Below, in pieces: positions 48,751 to 57,937 of a DNA stretch of 64,000 nt. The stretch covers positions 1-64,000 of the forward strand of contig NZ_JAAHGO010000031.1 of NCBI RefSeq assembly GCF_010672455.1, read 5' to 3'. A model generated the notes under the pieces. It was not told where the DNA came from, did no database searches, and was given only the letters and a program-made list of their open reading frames with translations. The first letter of the stretch is position 1; each line of letters begins with the position of its first letter. Source of the DNA: Okeania sp. SIO2C9 (lineage in GTDB: Bacteria; Cyanobacteriota; Cyanobacteriia; Cyanobacteriales; Microcoleaceae). The position numbers and the translations under genes were made by a program.

Positions 48751-50127
48751 AATATTATAGCAAGTAGCGTTGAGAAAATTTGGTTAGCAAAATTAATTGC
48801 TAGAGGTAAAAAGCCATTTTTCTCTACAACTCATCGATCAATAAATTGATGTATCATATTACTTTTGAGAATTGATATTAGTACGGTTAATTCAACAATT
48901 AATAATTAATCATTACCTTAAAGTCAGAGGATTTATCAAAATAATTGGGTCGCGCCACTCCATCGGGAAATGGCGAAATATTTTTGGAACGAAACTCAAA
49001 TCCCCTACTTCCCCTCCACGGTCCGGGTTAGGGGTGGGTTGATTTCTGACTTCTGACTTCGTTAAAGCAGTCGCCATTACTGACATATCAAAAGCTTAAA
49101 ACTCACACAACGCAAGATTTTTCTTTAGACTTCTTGCAAAAGTCAGAGAATAGGGAATAGACAGATGAAATTGGGGTGCATCTCATATTTGCAAAAATAC
49201 TTTTTTCCTATATATTCCCTTTCGGAGCTGTTGCCTTCCGGAGCTGTTGCCTGTTGCCTAAAAGCAATAAATTTTTGGCTTTATTCACGCATTGAGATGC
49301 ACCCTGAAATTGTTTATTTCATAGTCTTGAATTGATTTAATTAACTTTTTTGCAACAGGTCTATTCTTGCTTTCTGCTTTTTATTTCTTCCTTCTGCTAT
49401 ACCAACTACCAAACTAACTGCTGACTACTTCTTCAATTCGGTTTTAAATAAACTGAGTAGATTCAAGCACCCCTAACAAGAACCTCAGACACAAAATATT
49501 TTCATTTTCTGAAGCACCAAAAAAGTCGGAGCCGAATCAAAAAAGAGCTTGCATCTTCAAAAAAACTTTGATAGTATAATGTTATTGGGTGGTATTCGCC
49601 CCTAAACATGATTTTTTATTCAACATAGTTGAAAGCCAAGCGATCGCCAATACCAACAAAATCACCCAAAGGAAAAAAAAACATTTTGTGAAGCACCAAA
49701 AAAAGTCGGAGTCGAATCAAAAAAGAGCTTGCATCTTCAAAAAAACTTTGATAGTATAATGTTATTGGGTGGTATTCGCCCCTAAACATGATTTTTTATT
49801 CAACATAGTTGAAAGCCAAGCGATCGCCAATACCAACAAAATCACCCAAAGGAAAAAAAACATTTTGTGAAGCACCAAAAAAAGTCGGAGCCGAATCAAA
49901 AAAGAGCTTGCATCCCCAAAAAAACTTTGATAGTATAATGTTATTGGGTGGTGTTCGCCCCTAAACATGATTTTTTATTCAACATAAGACACCCTAGAAA
50001 GAAAAAAATTAATAATTATCAAAATAATTGGGTCTAAAACCCCGCCGGGAAATGGCGAAATATTTTTGGAGCGAAGCTCAAATCCCCTACTTCCCCTCCT
50101 GGGAGGGGCGGGGGTGGGTTAACTTCT
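48751..50127. other. long gene-free stretch before recQ
   Basis: Nothing protein-coding is supported. Contents: TTAATAATTAATCATTACC at 48896 (family F fragment); ATTGGGTCGCGCCACTCC...AATGGCGAAATATTTTTGGA at 48943 and a second copy at 50027; ATATCAAAAGCTTAAAACTC at 49084; GGAGCTGTTGCCT direct repeats at 49216-49258; an imperfect TGAGATGCACCC pair (49176, 49292); and the 179-bp tandem array below. Confidence 0.55.
49511..49986. repeat. 2.7 tandem copies of a 179-bp unit containing a HIP1 site
   Basis: The units begin at 49511, 49690 and 49869 (GAAGCACCAAAAAAGTCGG) and are over 97 percent identical. Each has GAGCTTGCATC, ACTTTGATAGTATAATGTTA, TTCGCCCCTAAACATG and, in the first two, CCAAGCGATCGCCAA. 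TTGATAGTATAATG resembles a promoter -10 region. The third copy stops after TTATTCAACATA. The minus-strand open frame inside is a by-product of the repeat. Confidence 0.95.
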
Positions 50128-50155
50128 GTAGGGGCGAATGGCCATTCGCCCCTAC
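50128..50155. repeat. 28-bp perfect palindrome
   Basis: GTAGGGGCGAATGG followed by its exact complement. A 1-mismatch copy lies at 52010-52037 and half sites at 11462 and about 53712-53737. It is a dispersed palindromic repeat seen in many cyanobacteria. Confidence 0.85.
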
Positions 50156-50164
50156 GACTTCTGA

Positions 50165-50290
50165 TATCATGTCCGGTAGCATCGTTTGTGTATAAAATTA
50201 AGGTGACACTCTTGAGAAAACCTTATGCCTCCTGCCTCCTGCCTTCTGCCTTCCTTCCACCAAAGTCTAATTATTCAACCGGACATGATA
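50165..50290. repeat. family B element just upstream of recQ
   Basis: 126 bp, ends TATCATGTCCGGTAGCATCG and CCGGACATGATA, flanked by TGA at 50162-50164 and 50291-50293 inside CTTCTGA/TGACTTCTG. The interior has a CCTCCTG/CCTTCTG array. Its right end makes part of a false N-terminal extension of the recQ open frame. Confidence 0.85.
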
Positions 50291-50352
50291 TGACTTCTGA
50301 CTTCGTCAATAACCCTACAACTTCAAACATCAGAAAAAAACCATATTCAACC

Positions 50353-51831
50353 ATGAATAATCCCGAACAAACCACTTGGAATAACGTCCGCGAAGCCTTC
50401 CGTAAAATCTGGGGATACGATAATTTTCGACCACCACAAGGAGAAATAATTAGTTGCTTATTAAAAGGAAAAGACGCCTTAATAATCATGCCAACTGGAG
50501 GAGGAAAATCAATCTGTTTTCAACTACCAGCTCTACTAAAAACAGGCTTAACTTTAGTAATATCCCCCCTAGTTGCGCTGATGGAAAATCAAGTTCAAGA
50601 ATTGCGCGATCGCTCACTTCCCGCCTCTCTTCTCCATAGCCAAATTCCCAATTCCCAAAAACAAAAAACCCTCCAAGCATTACAACAAAATAAACTAAGA
50701 TTACTCTATCTTTCCCCAGAAACTTTACTTAACAAAAAAGTTTGGAATTTACTCTGCCAACCCCAGATAAAAATCAACGGTTTAATATTAGATGAAGCTC
50801 ATTGTCTAGTACAGTGGGGAGAAACTTTTCGTCCTGCTTATCGTCGCTTAGGAGCAGTACGTTCAGCACTAATAAAATCTAAAACTCCAAATACTAATAT
50901 TGCTATTGCCGCCTTTACCGCCACTGCCGACCCCCAAGCCCAAAATATTATAAAAAAAACTTTACAACTGCAAAACCCACAACCATTTTTACTTAGCCCC
51001 TACCGAAATAATTTATATTTAAAAATTCAAAAAATTTGTACTCCCAGAAGTCGCCGTCAACAGTTATTTAAATTTATCAAAACCAGAAAAAACCAAGCAG
51101 GTTTAATTTACGTTAGAACTAGAAAAGACAGTGAAAACTTAGCCGAAATATTACGACAAAAAGATTATCAAACTACAGCTTATCACGCAGGTTTAAGTGC
51201 AAAAGAAAGACGAAATATAGAGAAAGCTTGGATAGGTGGAGAAATAAATTTTGTAGTCTGTACATCTGCCTTTGGTATGGGAATAAATAAACCAGATGTG
51301 CGGTGGGTAATACATTTTCAAGCACCATCACTTTTGTCTGAATATATTCAAGAAGTCGGTAGAGGTGGTAGAGATGGGAAACCTGCCGAAGCTTTAACAT
51401 TAGTCAGCGAACCTACTGGTTGGTTAGACCCAGAGGATAAGCAAAGACAAAAATTTCTAGTAGATAAGTTGCGATCGCAGCATCAAACAGCCCAAAAATT
51501 AATCAAACAACTGCCAACTATGGGAAATATTAATGCTGTAACAGATGAATTTCCTGATGCAGCGATCGCCCTGTCTATCTTGCACTCTTCCGGAAAACTG
51601 AGATGGCGCGATCCCTTTAACTATATTATGAATAAATCTGCTACTGGCAAAACAGCATCCTTAGATTACAATTCCGGTATTCAGGAAATGAATCAATACT
51701 TCACGACAAGCAAATGTCGATGGCAGTTTTTACTACAAGCATTTGGCTTTTCTAAGGAAGCTCAGAATATGCGTTGTGGTCACTGCGATAATTGTATTCG
51801 GAGAGGAAGAGGAAAAATATTCAACAATTAA
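50353..51831 (+). CDS. RecQ-family ATP-dependent DNA helicase
   Basis: 492 residues from ATG 50353. Upstream in-frame ATGs exist, but the added sequence is family B repeat. Helicase motifs: Q-motif-like YDNFRPPQGEIIS, Walker A MPTGGGKSICFQLPAL, SPLVALMENQV, DEAH in ILDEAHCLVQWGETFRPAY, FTATADPQAQ, then YVRTRKDSENLAE, TSAFGMGINKPDVRWVIHF and EYIQEVGRGGRDG. A zinc-binding element follows: CRWQFLLQAFGF, MRCGHCDNC. There is no HRDC domain, so this is a short form. It unwinds DNA 3'-to-5' in recombination and fork repair. Confidence 0.92.
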   Translation: MNNPEQTTWNNVREAFRKIWGYDNFRPPQGEIISCLLKGKDALIIMPTGGGKSICFQLPALLKTGLTLVISPLVALMENQVQELRDRSLPASLLHSQIPNSQKQKTLQALQQNKLRLLYLSPETLLNKKVWNLLCQPQIKINGLILDEAHCLVQWGETFRPAYRRLGAVRSALIKSKTPNTNIAIAAFTATADPQAQNIIKKTLQLQNPQPFLLSPYRNNLYLKIQKICTPRSRRQQLFKFIKTRKNQAGLIYVRTRKDSENLAEILRQKDYQTTAYHAGLSAKERRNIEKAWIGGEINFVVCTSAFGMGINKPDVRWVIHFQAPSLLSEYIQEVGRGGRDGKPAEALTLVSEPTGWLDPEDKQRQKFLVDKLRSQHQTAQKLIKQLPTMGNINAVTDEFPDAAIALSILHSSGKLRWRDPFNYIMNKSATGKTASLDYNSGIQEMNQYFTTSKCRWQFLLQAFGFSKEAQNMRCGHCDNCIRRGRGKIFNN

Positions 51832-51953
51832 TAATTAGGGTTTGCTGAAAAAGTTTTTTAGTAGGGGTAGGATACAGGATACAGGATACAGGATACAGGA
51901 TACAGGAGAAATGGGAATGAGCGAGCAGGTAGGATTCAACAATTAATAATTAA

Positions 51954-52090
51954 TATCAAATCCGGTAGCATCGGTGTTATTCAGTCTTTAAAGATAAGAG
52001 TCTATACTGTAGGGGCGAATGGCCATTCGCCCTTACCGATTGTATGACTATCAACAGAATTATATTACTCCAAAGCCAACGGATTTGATA
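51954..52090. repeat. family B element nested in family C
   Basis: 137 bp, ends TATCAAATCCGGTAGCATCG and CAACGGATTTGATA, flanked by TAA at 51951-51953 and 52091-52093. It contains a 28-bp near-palindrome (52010-52037). Confidence 0.8.
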
Positions 52091-52234
52091 TAATAATGAA
52101 TAATTAATTATTACCTCTTCTTTTCAAGGAGAGGATTGACTAATCATGAAAATTTTTTCTTGTTTTTCCTTTAAAGGAGAGGATTTTCACCTTAATTATA
52201 GCGCTGTGCGCAGCTCATCTGGCAACAGGCAACA

Positions 52235-52281
52235 GCGGTCAGACCCCGCGACGACGCCAGCTAGCTTGCGGAATGCTGACC
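52235..52281. repeat. family D hairpin element
   Basis: GCGGTCAGACCCCGCGACGA ... GCGGAATGCTGACC. The termini GGTCAG and CTGACC pair, and CCCGC and GCGGA pair. It splits a GGCAACA heptamer array. Relatives lie at 32575-32619 and 53773-53818. Compact GC-rich repeat in AT-rich surroundings. Confidence 0.65.
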
Positions 52282-52748
52282 AACAGAGGCAACAGGGGGA
52301 ATAAAAAACTGTTTGCGTAGCATTCCGTAAGGAATAGCATAAGACTTTTAGCTATTGGACAGTTCTTGTAATTTGTAAATATGCCAGCGCACATTGCTAT
52401 ATTCGGTAACAATTGTCAATTTGGGATTTTTATGCCCAACTATGAGCCTAAAATACGCTCCATGCATGAGCGTTTTAGACGTGATACCAGGCACTTTTTA
52501 AAGGCCCCAAAAAGGCACTTGTCTTTATATGTCAATGCTTTTAGATTTAATCAGCAGAGCAATAATTAATCATTACCTCTGCTAAAAATTGTAGAATTAG
52601 CGAACAGTATTTTTTTGATTTATCTCTTCAAAGAAAAAGAGACTTTAAATCTTACTTAATTATTAGGTAAAGTACAGGATTTTTCCTTCTTCCTTCCTTC
52701 TCTCCTAAATAACTAAACGCCCTCTTCCTTCTTCCTTCTGCCATAAAG

Positions 52749-53444
52749 CTATTTCCGACAAATTGACTCAGACTTCAATTTTGCTTGATGCTCGCAGCGA
52801 AAACCATCCTTGCACCATTGCGTCATATTCACCTGTGTCAATTTTAGCACATCAGCACATTTTGGTTCTATTATCTTACTTCCCACAGCCCAAAATAAAC
52901 TACGAATTACATCTAAACCAGTCTTGAGATGAGATTCTCTATTACCAGGCACCCCTATTTCCTCAACAATATCAGTTTCTACCCATATTCCATTAGCACC
53001 CAAAATAATCTGTGCTAACCATTTAGCTCTGGGTAAATGAGTAGGAGATGTTACCAGTTTAATATGTTCCACTCCCCATTTCTTGAGAATTGGCAAAGTA
53101 AAATAGAAGTTACCAAAAGTAGATTTAGCGCAATGTTCTAACCAAACCTTCTCTACAGGAGCATTTTCCCGTTGAAATAATCCCACAAGACAAGGGTCTT
53201 TAGATCCAGCAGAAATTAAAATTGGGGTCTGAGGATATTGTTTAGCCACTTGAGCAATATAAATTTCCCGTTTAATACTCCCACCTAAAACTAAATAAGT
53301 ATCCACAGGAGATTTTGCTGCAGACTGGAGTGAAATAGTACTTCCCACCAACCACACTAATAGACTAGAAAGTATAGAAAAAAGCAAAAACAGCAATATT
53401 TTCCTGATTTTCTGATTGCCACGAATGTTTGGATTTCCTGTCAT
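52749..53444 (-). CDS. YdcF/ElyC-like (DUF218) protein
   Basis: 231 residues. An N-terminal membrane anchor (about 15-38, ILLFLLFSILSSLLVWLVG) precedes a DUF218 domain: DTYLVLGGSIKREIYIA, PILISAGSKDP, CAKSTFGNFYFTLPILKKW, IKLVTSPTHLPRAKWLAQII. Members include ElyC and SanA, linked to envelope polymer or peptidoglycan homeostasis. The C-terminal 30 residues (MTQWCKDGFRCEHQAKLKSE) have Cys residues not typical of E. coli proteins. Solitary. Confidence 0.8.
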   Translation of the reverse strand: MTGNPNIRGNQKIRKILLFLLFSILSSLLVWLVGSTISLQSAAKSPVDTYLVLGGSIKREIYIAQVAKQYPQTPILISAGSKDPCLVGLFQRENAPVEKVWLEHCAKSTFGNFYFTLPILKKWGVEHIKLVTSPTHLPRAKWLAQIILGANGIWVETDIVEEIGVPGNRESHLKTGLDVIRSLFWAVGSKIIEPKCADVLKLTQVNMTQWCKDGFRCEHQAKLKSESICRK

Positions 53445-53923
53445 AGAAATTATAGCGGGTTATTTGAACTTACCTCTAATCTGCCCACTGCTCCTCCTGT
53501 TTCATATTTTTTATCAAAATAATATGGGTCGCGCAACTCCGCCTTTTAAGGCGATCGGGTTTTTGGAGCTTTTCTCAAATCCCCGTTACAAAAATAACTT
53601 CTGACTTATGACTTCTGACTTATGACTTCGTTAAAGAACCCTTATGGTATCTTTGCATATAGTATGTGCTTTTGGCATAAAAGTAAGTGGGGCGTTAACG
53701 ATAGTTATGCGAAGCAAACGGCCGTTCGCCCCTACAGAAGTCAGGAAACTCAGAAATATCATAGGTGAAAAAGCGGATGCAACCCCGCGACGACGTTAGT
53801 CGCAAGGGAATGCGCACCAAGCAGGTAGAAAAATGTTCTCCACTCCCCTACTCCCCTACTACCTCACTCCCCCACTTCCGTTCCATAATGCTATAACTAT
53901 TGAATCAGATATAATTTCTTATA
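53445..53923. other. gap between ydcF-like gene and Uma2 fragment
   Basis: It holds ATATGGGTCGCGCAACTCC (relative of 48943 and 50027), a TGACTTA/TGACTTC heptamer array (53598-53632), a partial GGCCGTTCGCCCCTAC palindrome arm (53720-53736), a family D hairpin (53773-53818) and a CTCCCCTACTC array (53840-53862). No gene. Confidence 0.5.
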
Positions 53924-54212
53924 TCAGAGCGAATTTGGATCAACACCCAAATCGCGTAATTTAGCAGCTAATTTTTCGGCCCGTTGCTTTTCCTGTTCGG
54001 CCTTTTGCTTTTCCTGTTCGGCTTGTTCGCTACTCCACAACAACAAATTTTCGGACTTATCCCACCATCTAAGCCAGCTAATATTTTGCCCTAGTCTTTC
54101 TCCTGGCCAAATTCCCAAAAACAAGTCTAATTCCGGTATCCAAAAATGTCCATTCTCATTAGCTGACTCGAAGCAATACTTTCCATCCTGCAAACTGCGT
54201 ACTTCTAAGATG
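53924..54212 (-). pseudogene. C-terminal fragment of a Uma2-family (DUF820) endonuclease-like protein
   Basis: The reading frame ILEVRSLQDGKYCFESANENG, HFWIPELDLFLGIW, NISWLRWWDKSENLLLWSSE matches the end of Uma2 proteins, followed by their typical AEQEKQRAEKLAAKLRDLG coiled tail. The PD-(D/E)xK core upstream is missing. The frame runs out into an 8-bp tandem array at 54213. Truncated and presumably dead. Confidence 0.75.
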
Positions 54213-54531
54213 GGGAGATGGGGAGATGGGGAGATGGGGGGATGGGGAGACAGAGAGACAGGGAGACAGGGAGATGGGGGGATAGGGAGATGGGGGGATG
54301 GGGAGATTCCTATATTTGCACAATTTTTTGTATTTCATATAATTTGAAGTCATCTGCAATCTGATTGAAAAACTTTGTCCTACAAATACAATAGTGACAT
54401 TATGAGGAAATTCCCTACATTCTTTTTCGCACCTATGTCTATTAGACATCTCTAAAAATCAAATCAATTATTTCTCTTTACTCCCTACTCCCTATTCCCT
54501 CTTTTATGGAGATGTCTATTAATCAGCACAG
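54213..54531. repeat. GGGAGATG tandem array and short gap
   Basis: About eleven copies of an 8-bp unit (GGGAGATG, some GGGAGACA) at 54213-54306, directly at the broken end of the Uma2 fragment. After it, AT-rich sequence with TAGACATCTCTAAAAATC at 54444 and GGAGATGTCTATTA at 54509, an inverted pair around TCCCTACTCCCTATTCCC. No gene. Confidence 0.7.
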
Positions 54532-55338
54532 TTATTCAGAAGATTCTGGTAAGACAAAACGCATTTCTCCATTTTGATCGATTTCCACCTTCCCTCCAAG
54601 CTTGAGAATTTCTTGTTGAGCGCGATCACGTACTCTTTGGTCTCTTGTTTGACCGTATACCCACAACCAAGCATTAAACTTGATTAATTTACTATCGGGG
54701 TCTCGCTTCAGAAATTCTGCTGTTTGTCTAAACAGAGATGTTAAGCTTTGATATGATGTATTTTCAGCCCATTCAGCTGCCATTTCGTGAGAATCAATTG
54801 CGCCAGGAATATCACCTACTAACAGTAATTGATCTATACCTTTCCATCTCCATACTTGCCAAGCTTTCGGATCTATTTCTGGAGAAAGTACATCAGTACC
54901 GCGAGTCATATATTCTACCGCGACTTCTGGTTTACCTTCATATATAGATAAAGAGTTAGACACAAATAGATACGTGTCAACCCATCTTGGATCTAAGCGG
55001 GTGATGATATCAAAGTAATCTTCACTAAGAGAATAACCTGTTTGGTTTCTGGCAGTGTCGTCCCCGAAATATTGCAGAAATTGGAGAAACACCCAGTCTG
55101 CAATCAAATTATCAAATCCAAAAGTCGGAGATGCTTTTAATAATTGTAGCTTTAGAGCTTCTTTTTCTTCAGCTTCTACTGAATCTGCCAAGTCTGAAAC
55201 GATTTCTTTTTTTAAGGGAGAATTTTCTGAGGGCCACAATACCTGTAAAGTGACGATACTTCCTAAAGCTGTTATGAAAACTGCTAGATTTACGAATGAA
55301 CCTAGCCAATTTGAGGTTTTGGCTTTTGTTTCCATCAT
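54532..55338 (-). CDS. conserved hypothetical membrane-anchored TPR-like protein
   Basis: 268 residues. One N-terminal membrane helix (about 13-33, FVNLAVFITALGSIVTLQVL) places the rest outside the cytoplasm. The soluble part is helical and TPR-like: FDNLIADWVFLQFLQYFGDD, YSLSEDYFDIITRLDPRWVD, YEGKPEVAVEYMTRGTDVLS, PGAIDSHEMAAEWAEN. FDNLIADWxFLxFxQYFGD looks characteristic of a cyanobacterial family of unknown function. The C terminus (GGKVEIDQNGEMRFVLPE) is a small beta hairpin. No operon partner. Confidence 0.7.
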   Translation of the reverse strand: MMETKAKTSNWLGSFVNLAVFITALGSIVTLQVLWPSENSPLKKEIVSDLADSVEAEEKEALKLQLLKASPTFGFDNLIADWVFLQFLQYFGDDTARNQTGYSLSEDYFDIITRLDPRWVDTYLFVSNSLSIYEGKPEVAVEYMTRGTDVLSPEIDPKAWQVWRWKGIDQLLLVGDIPGAIDSHEMAAEWAENTSYQSLTSLFRQTAEFLKRDPDSKLIKFNAWLWVYGQTRDQRVRDRAQQEILKLGGKVEIDQNGEMRFVLPESSE

Positions 55339-55574
55339 GAATTTTTATGTCAACGTTGGTTGAAGACCGGCGCTCTTTGATCAGGGGAGCGTCAGGATGA
55401 ATGCGAGCGCATTCCGCAGGAAAAACCAATCAATAAGAGCGGTTCTTGCAATAGTATGCTACTATTAATAGCATAAGGCTGCTAGGTTAGCAGTGTCAGT
55501 CTGTGGAGCGCGCCTTTAGACCGAAAAGAGGTTCGACCTCGAAGGCAGGTGCTATCTTAGCGCAGCTCCTCTTT

Positions 55575-55760
55575 CAACAATTAATAATGAATAATGAATA
55601 ATGAATAATTACCTCTCCATGAATTGAAGAGGATTGACAAAGAGATGAAAATTTTTCTTCACAGGAGTCGATTGGATATGGCTCCGAGACCTCGCCATCC
55701 CATCCTAGGTCATGCTGCGCAAACGACCGCTTATTATCCCCTTAAAAGGGGAGGCGCATA
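55575..55760. repeat. family F module with internal 71-bp insertion
   Basis: CAACAATTAATAATGAATAA to CCCCTTAAAAGGGGAGGCGC, followed by CATACCCACAATTTTTCGGT as in 57938-58075. Compared with that copy it has about 71 extra bases (55660-55730) beginning CACAGGAGTCGATTGGATAT and ending GCGCAAACGACCGC. The same insert, partly duplicated, occurs in the xisH copy (32990-33120). Confidence 0.75.
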
Positions 55761-55817
55761 CCCACAATTTTTCGGTAAAGAGGCAGCAGAAAGTCCCTAT
55801 AAATGATTTTAGGGAAT

Positions 55818-55847
55818 CCCGTGTTGTCGAGTAAGTGCAACGTCGGG
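55818..55847 (+). repeat. orphan TnpB-element right-end hairpin
   Basis: CCCGTGTTG...CAACGTCGGG preceded by TTTAGGGAAT and followed by AGGATGTCAAG. Reverse complement of 13117-13146 with 3 changes. Matches the layout of IS200/IS605-type right ends (AATCCC, hairpin, GGGAG-TGTCAA). No tnpB adjacent. Confidence 0.5.
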
Positions 55848-55998
55848 AGGATGTCAAGTCAAGAAAACTAACGATCAACAGATCCAAAATTACAGCAGTT
55901 TTCGACTTAATTAGTTACAAGTCGATACGGCTTTTAGCAGGTGAAAGAAAGAAGCAGGAGAGTTAGTCACTTTCTTCCCTCTTCCTTATTTACTTCAA

Positions 55999-56120
55999 CA
56001 GGACTTACCCATGCATGAGCTAGGAAAAACTAGGATTTGAGATGGCTTTCCGTTCCGGACTACTGCGCAAACCCTGTCGGTCGCTTCGGACAAAAATACA
56101 TTGCAGGTGCGTAAGTCTGA
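55999..56120. repeat. small element with CAG(G)ACTTAC inverted ends
   Basis: Left end CAGGACTTACCCATGCA; right end TGCAGGTGCGTAAGTCTG is a near-inverse. About 120 bp, non-coding. The same terminal motif appears at 11426 and, inverted, at 13298. Probably an IS-derived miniature element. Confidence 0.5.
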
Positions 56121-56574
56121 TTCAAGTTAAACTTTACCTCACTATCCTAAAAAGTACTGTAAGATGATTATCAATTAATGTCTTTTAATTACTTAACTAA
56201 ATAGTGCAAAGTTCTTGAAATAACTATTGCTAGCTAAGGCTTTCAGCGCTCTAAAGGTTAAAAACTCTTTATTCACAGCTGTAAGTACTGTAAGGCTTTT
56301 ACAGTAATACTGTCAGCCTTCAATGCAAATTTTTCTTGGGAAGAACTTTGTACTCTCCAGTTACTTAACTATTCTCAAATATAGAATTAGAGACAATAGT
56401 CGTAACGGTAAAATTTGACTAGACAGTGAATTCCCTTGTCACTATAGATACAATAATAAATATATTCAGCTAATATTGTAGTATATTAGACTTCTTTCAA
56501 AAAAATACTATCCCATTATCATAAATTAGTGGGAACGTCAATATCAATAAATGTCCAACTACTAAAAAAATTCA

Positions 56575-57882
56575 ATGAACTCAGCCTCAAAACGCAACTC
56601 CATCCTTCAAGCCATTTTGTACAGTGGAGCGATCGCTACAACCACAGCTTTATCTTTATTGGCCCCTAGCCTGAGTAAGCCTGCTGAGGCAAATTTAGAA
56701 AATAGCCCGAAAGCAGTTCTGGATGAAGCATGGCAAATTGTCAATCGAGACTATGTTGATGGTAGTTTTAATCAGACAGATTGGCAAGCGACTAGGCAAA
56801 CTTTGTTAGAGAAAAACTATACTTCTAGCGAACAAGCTTATGAGGCATTACGTCAAGCATTAGATCAACTTAATGACCCCTATACTCGTTTTCTAGACCC
56901 GGAGCAGTTCAAAACTTTGACTAATCAAACATCAGGGGAAATGTCTGGAGTGGGAATGCAGCTAAAAGAGGATGAGCTAACCAAAGTAATTACGGTAGTG
57001 AACGTTGTAGAAAATTCTCCAGCGATGAAAGCAGGTTTATTACCAGGAGATCAAATCCTGGAAATTGACGGCAAACCCACTGCTAATTTGAGTGTATCAG
57101 CAGCAGCAAAACTAATTCGAGGTGATGTAGGGACAGATGTTTTGCTGCAAGTCATGCGTTCTGGAGAAGCAGAATTTGATGTGACTTTAACCAGGGCAAG
57201 AATAGAATTACAAGCAGTTCGTTACGATCTTAAGCGTGAAGGGAATGAACGTATTGGCTATATTCATTTACAAGAATTTAGTGCCCACGCTGGAGAACAA
57301 ATGCAGAAGGCGATCGAAAATCTGGATAATCAAAATGCTGATGGTTATGTTTTAGATTTGCGGGGCAACCCAGGGGGTTTATTGCGCATTAGTATAGATA
57401 TTGCTCGGATGTTAATGGATAAAGGTGCTATTGTTAGCACAGTTAACCGTAATGGAGAAAAGCAAGAATTGCGGGCAAACCGTTCAGCTTTAACTGATAA
57501 ACCAATAGTCGTTTTGGTAGATGGTGACTCAGCTAGTGCTAGTGAAATTCTAGCAGGGGCACTTAAAGATAATGGTCGTGCTGTTATTATGGGAGATCAA
57601 ACTTTTGGTAAAGCTTTAGTACAGTCGGTGCATTCTTTATCAGATGGTTCTGGTTTAGCAGTAACTATTGCTCACTATTATACTCCTAAAGGAACTGATA
57701 TTAGTAAAAAAGGTGTTACTCCTGACGTAAGTATAAATTTGACAGATTCTCAAAAACGGCGCTTATATCGGCAACCAGGCGTAATCGCTACAATATCAGA
57801 TCCTTATTATTCTAGAGCGGTAAATCTATTGAAAAATAAAATATTGTTACGTCCGTTAGTCTTGCGGGAACAACAAAATTGA
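56575..57882 (+). CDS. carboxyl-terminal processing protease (S41 family)
   Basis: 435 residues. Signal/anchor at about 12-36 (ILYSGAIATTTALSLLAPSLSKPAEA) directs it to lumen or periplasm. N-terminal helical part (VLDEAWQIVNRDYVDGSFN), PDZ domain (about 115-195: GVGMQLKEDELTKVITVVNV, GLLPGDQILEIDGKP) and S41 core: GYIHLQEFSAHAGEQM, LDLRGNPGGLL, catalytic Ser in DGDSASASEILAGAL and Lys in GDQTFGKALVQS. Cyanobacteria have several Ctp paralogues; CtpA matures the D1 protein of photosystem II. Which paralogue this is cannot be settled without alignment. Confidence 0.93.
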   Translation: MNSASKRNSILQAILYSGAIATTTALSLLAPSLSKPAEANLENSPKAVLDEAWQIVNRDYVDGSFNQTDWQATRQTLLEKNYTSSEQAYEALRQALDQLNDPYTRFLDPEQFKTLTNQTSGEMSGVGMQLKEDELTKVITVVNVVENSPAMKAGLLPGDQILEIDGKPTANLSVSAAAKLIRGDVGTDVLLQVMRSGEAEFDVTLTRARIELQAVRYDLKREGNERIGYIHLQEFSAHAGEQMQKAIENLDNQNADGYVLDLRGNPGGLLRISIDIARMLMDKGAIVSTVNRNGEKQELRANRSALTDKPIVVLVDGDSASASEILAGALKDNGRAVIMGDQTFGKALVQSVHSLSDGSGLAVTIAHYYTPKGTDISKKGVTPDVSINLTDSQKRRLYRQPGVIATISDPYYSRAVNLLKNKILLRPLVLREQQN

Positions 57883-57937
57883 AGTCAGGAATGATGATTT
57901 GAGGTATTGCTGAAAATAGGTATGAAAGCTGGAACTA

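Larger units (their letters stand above)
51836..52556. repeat. family C element with nested insertions
   Basis: It starts TAGGGTTTGCTGAAAAAGTT at 51836 and ends at a decayed TTTAATCAGCAGA (52545-52556). An ACAGGAT heptamer array (51868-51906) is followed by a family B element (51954-52090), a family F fragment (52091-52165), a family D hairpin (52235-52281), then GCCCAACTATGAGCCTAAAA to CTTTATATGTCAATGC, the inverse of 48500-48610. This reads as one old element with at least three later arrivals. Confidence 0.65.
55339..56574. other. long regulatory/repeat gap upstream of the processing protease
   Basis: No gene. Holds GAATGCGAGCGCATTCCGC hairpin (55398), GAGGTTCGACCTC hairpin (55530), family F (55575-55760), a TnpB-type right-end hairpin (55818-55847), a small inverted-end element (55999-56120) and AT-rich sequence with an inverted repeat TACTGTAA...TTACAGTA (56286-56306) about 270 nt before the protease start, a possible operator. 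Confidence 0.5.

Noticed and set aside
49762-49968. 68-codon minus-strand frame
   Set aside because: Lies wholly in the 179-bp tandem repeat and has no protein-like conservation.
50188-50352. N-terminal extension of the RecQ helicase
   Set aside because: The extra sequence is family B repeat and lacks similarity to RecQ N termini; ATG 50353 gives the expected start.
55495-55560. tRNA-like stretch with GAGGTTCGACCTC resembling a T arm
   Set aside because: No acceptor stem, D arm or anticodon arm can be fitted around it.
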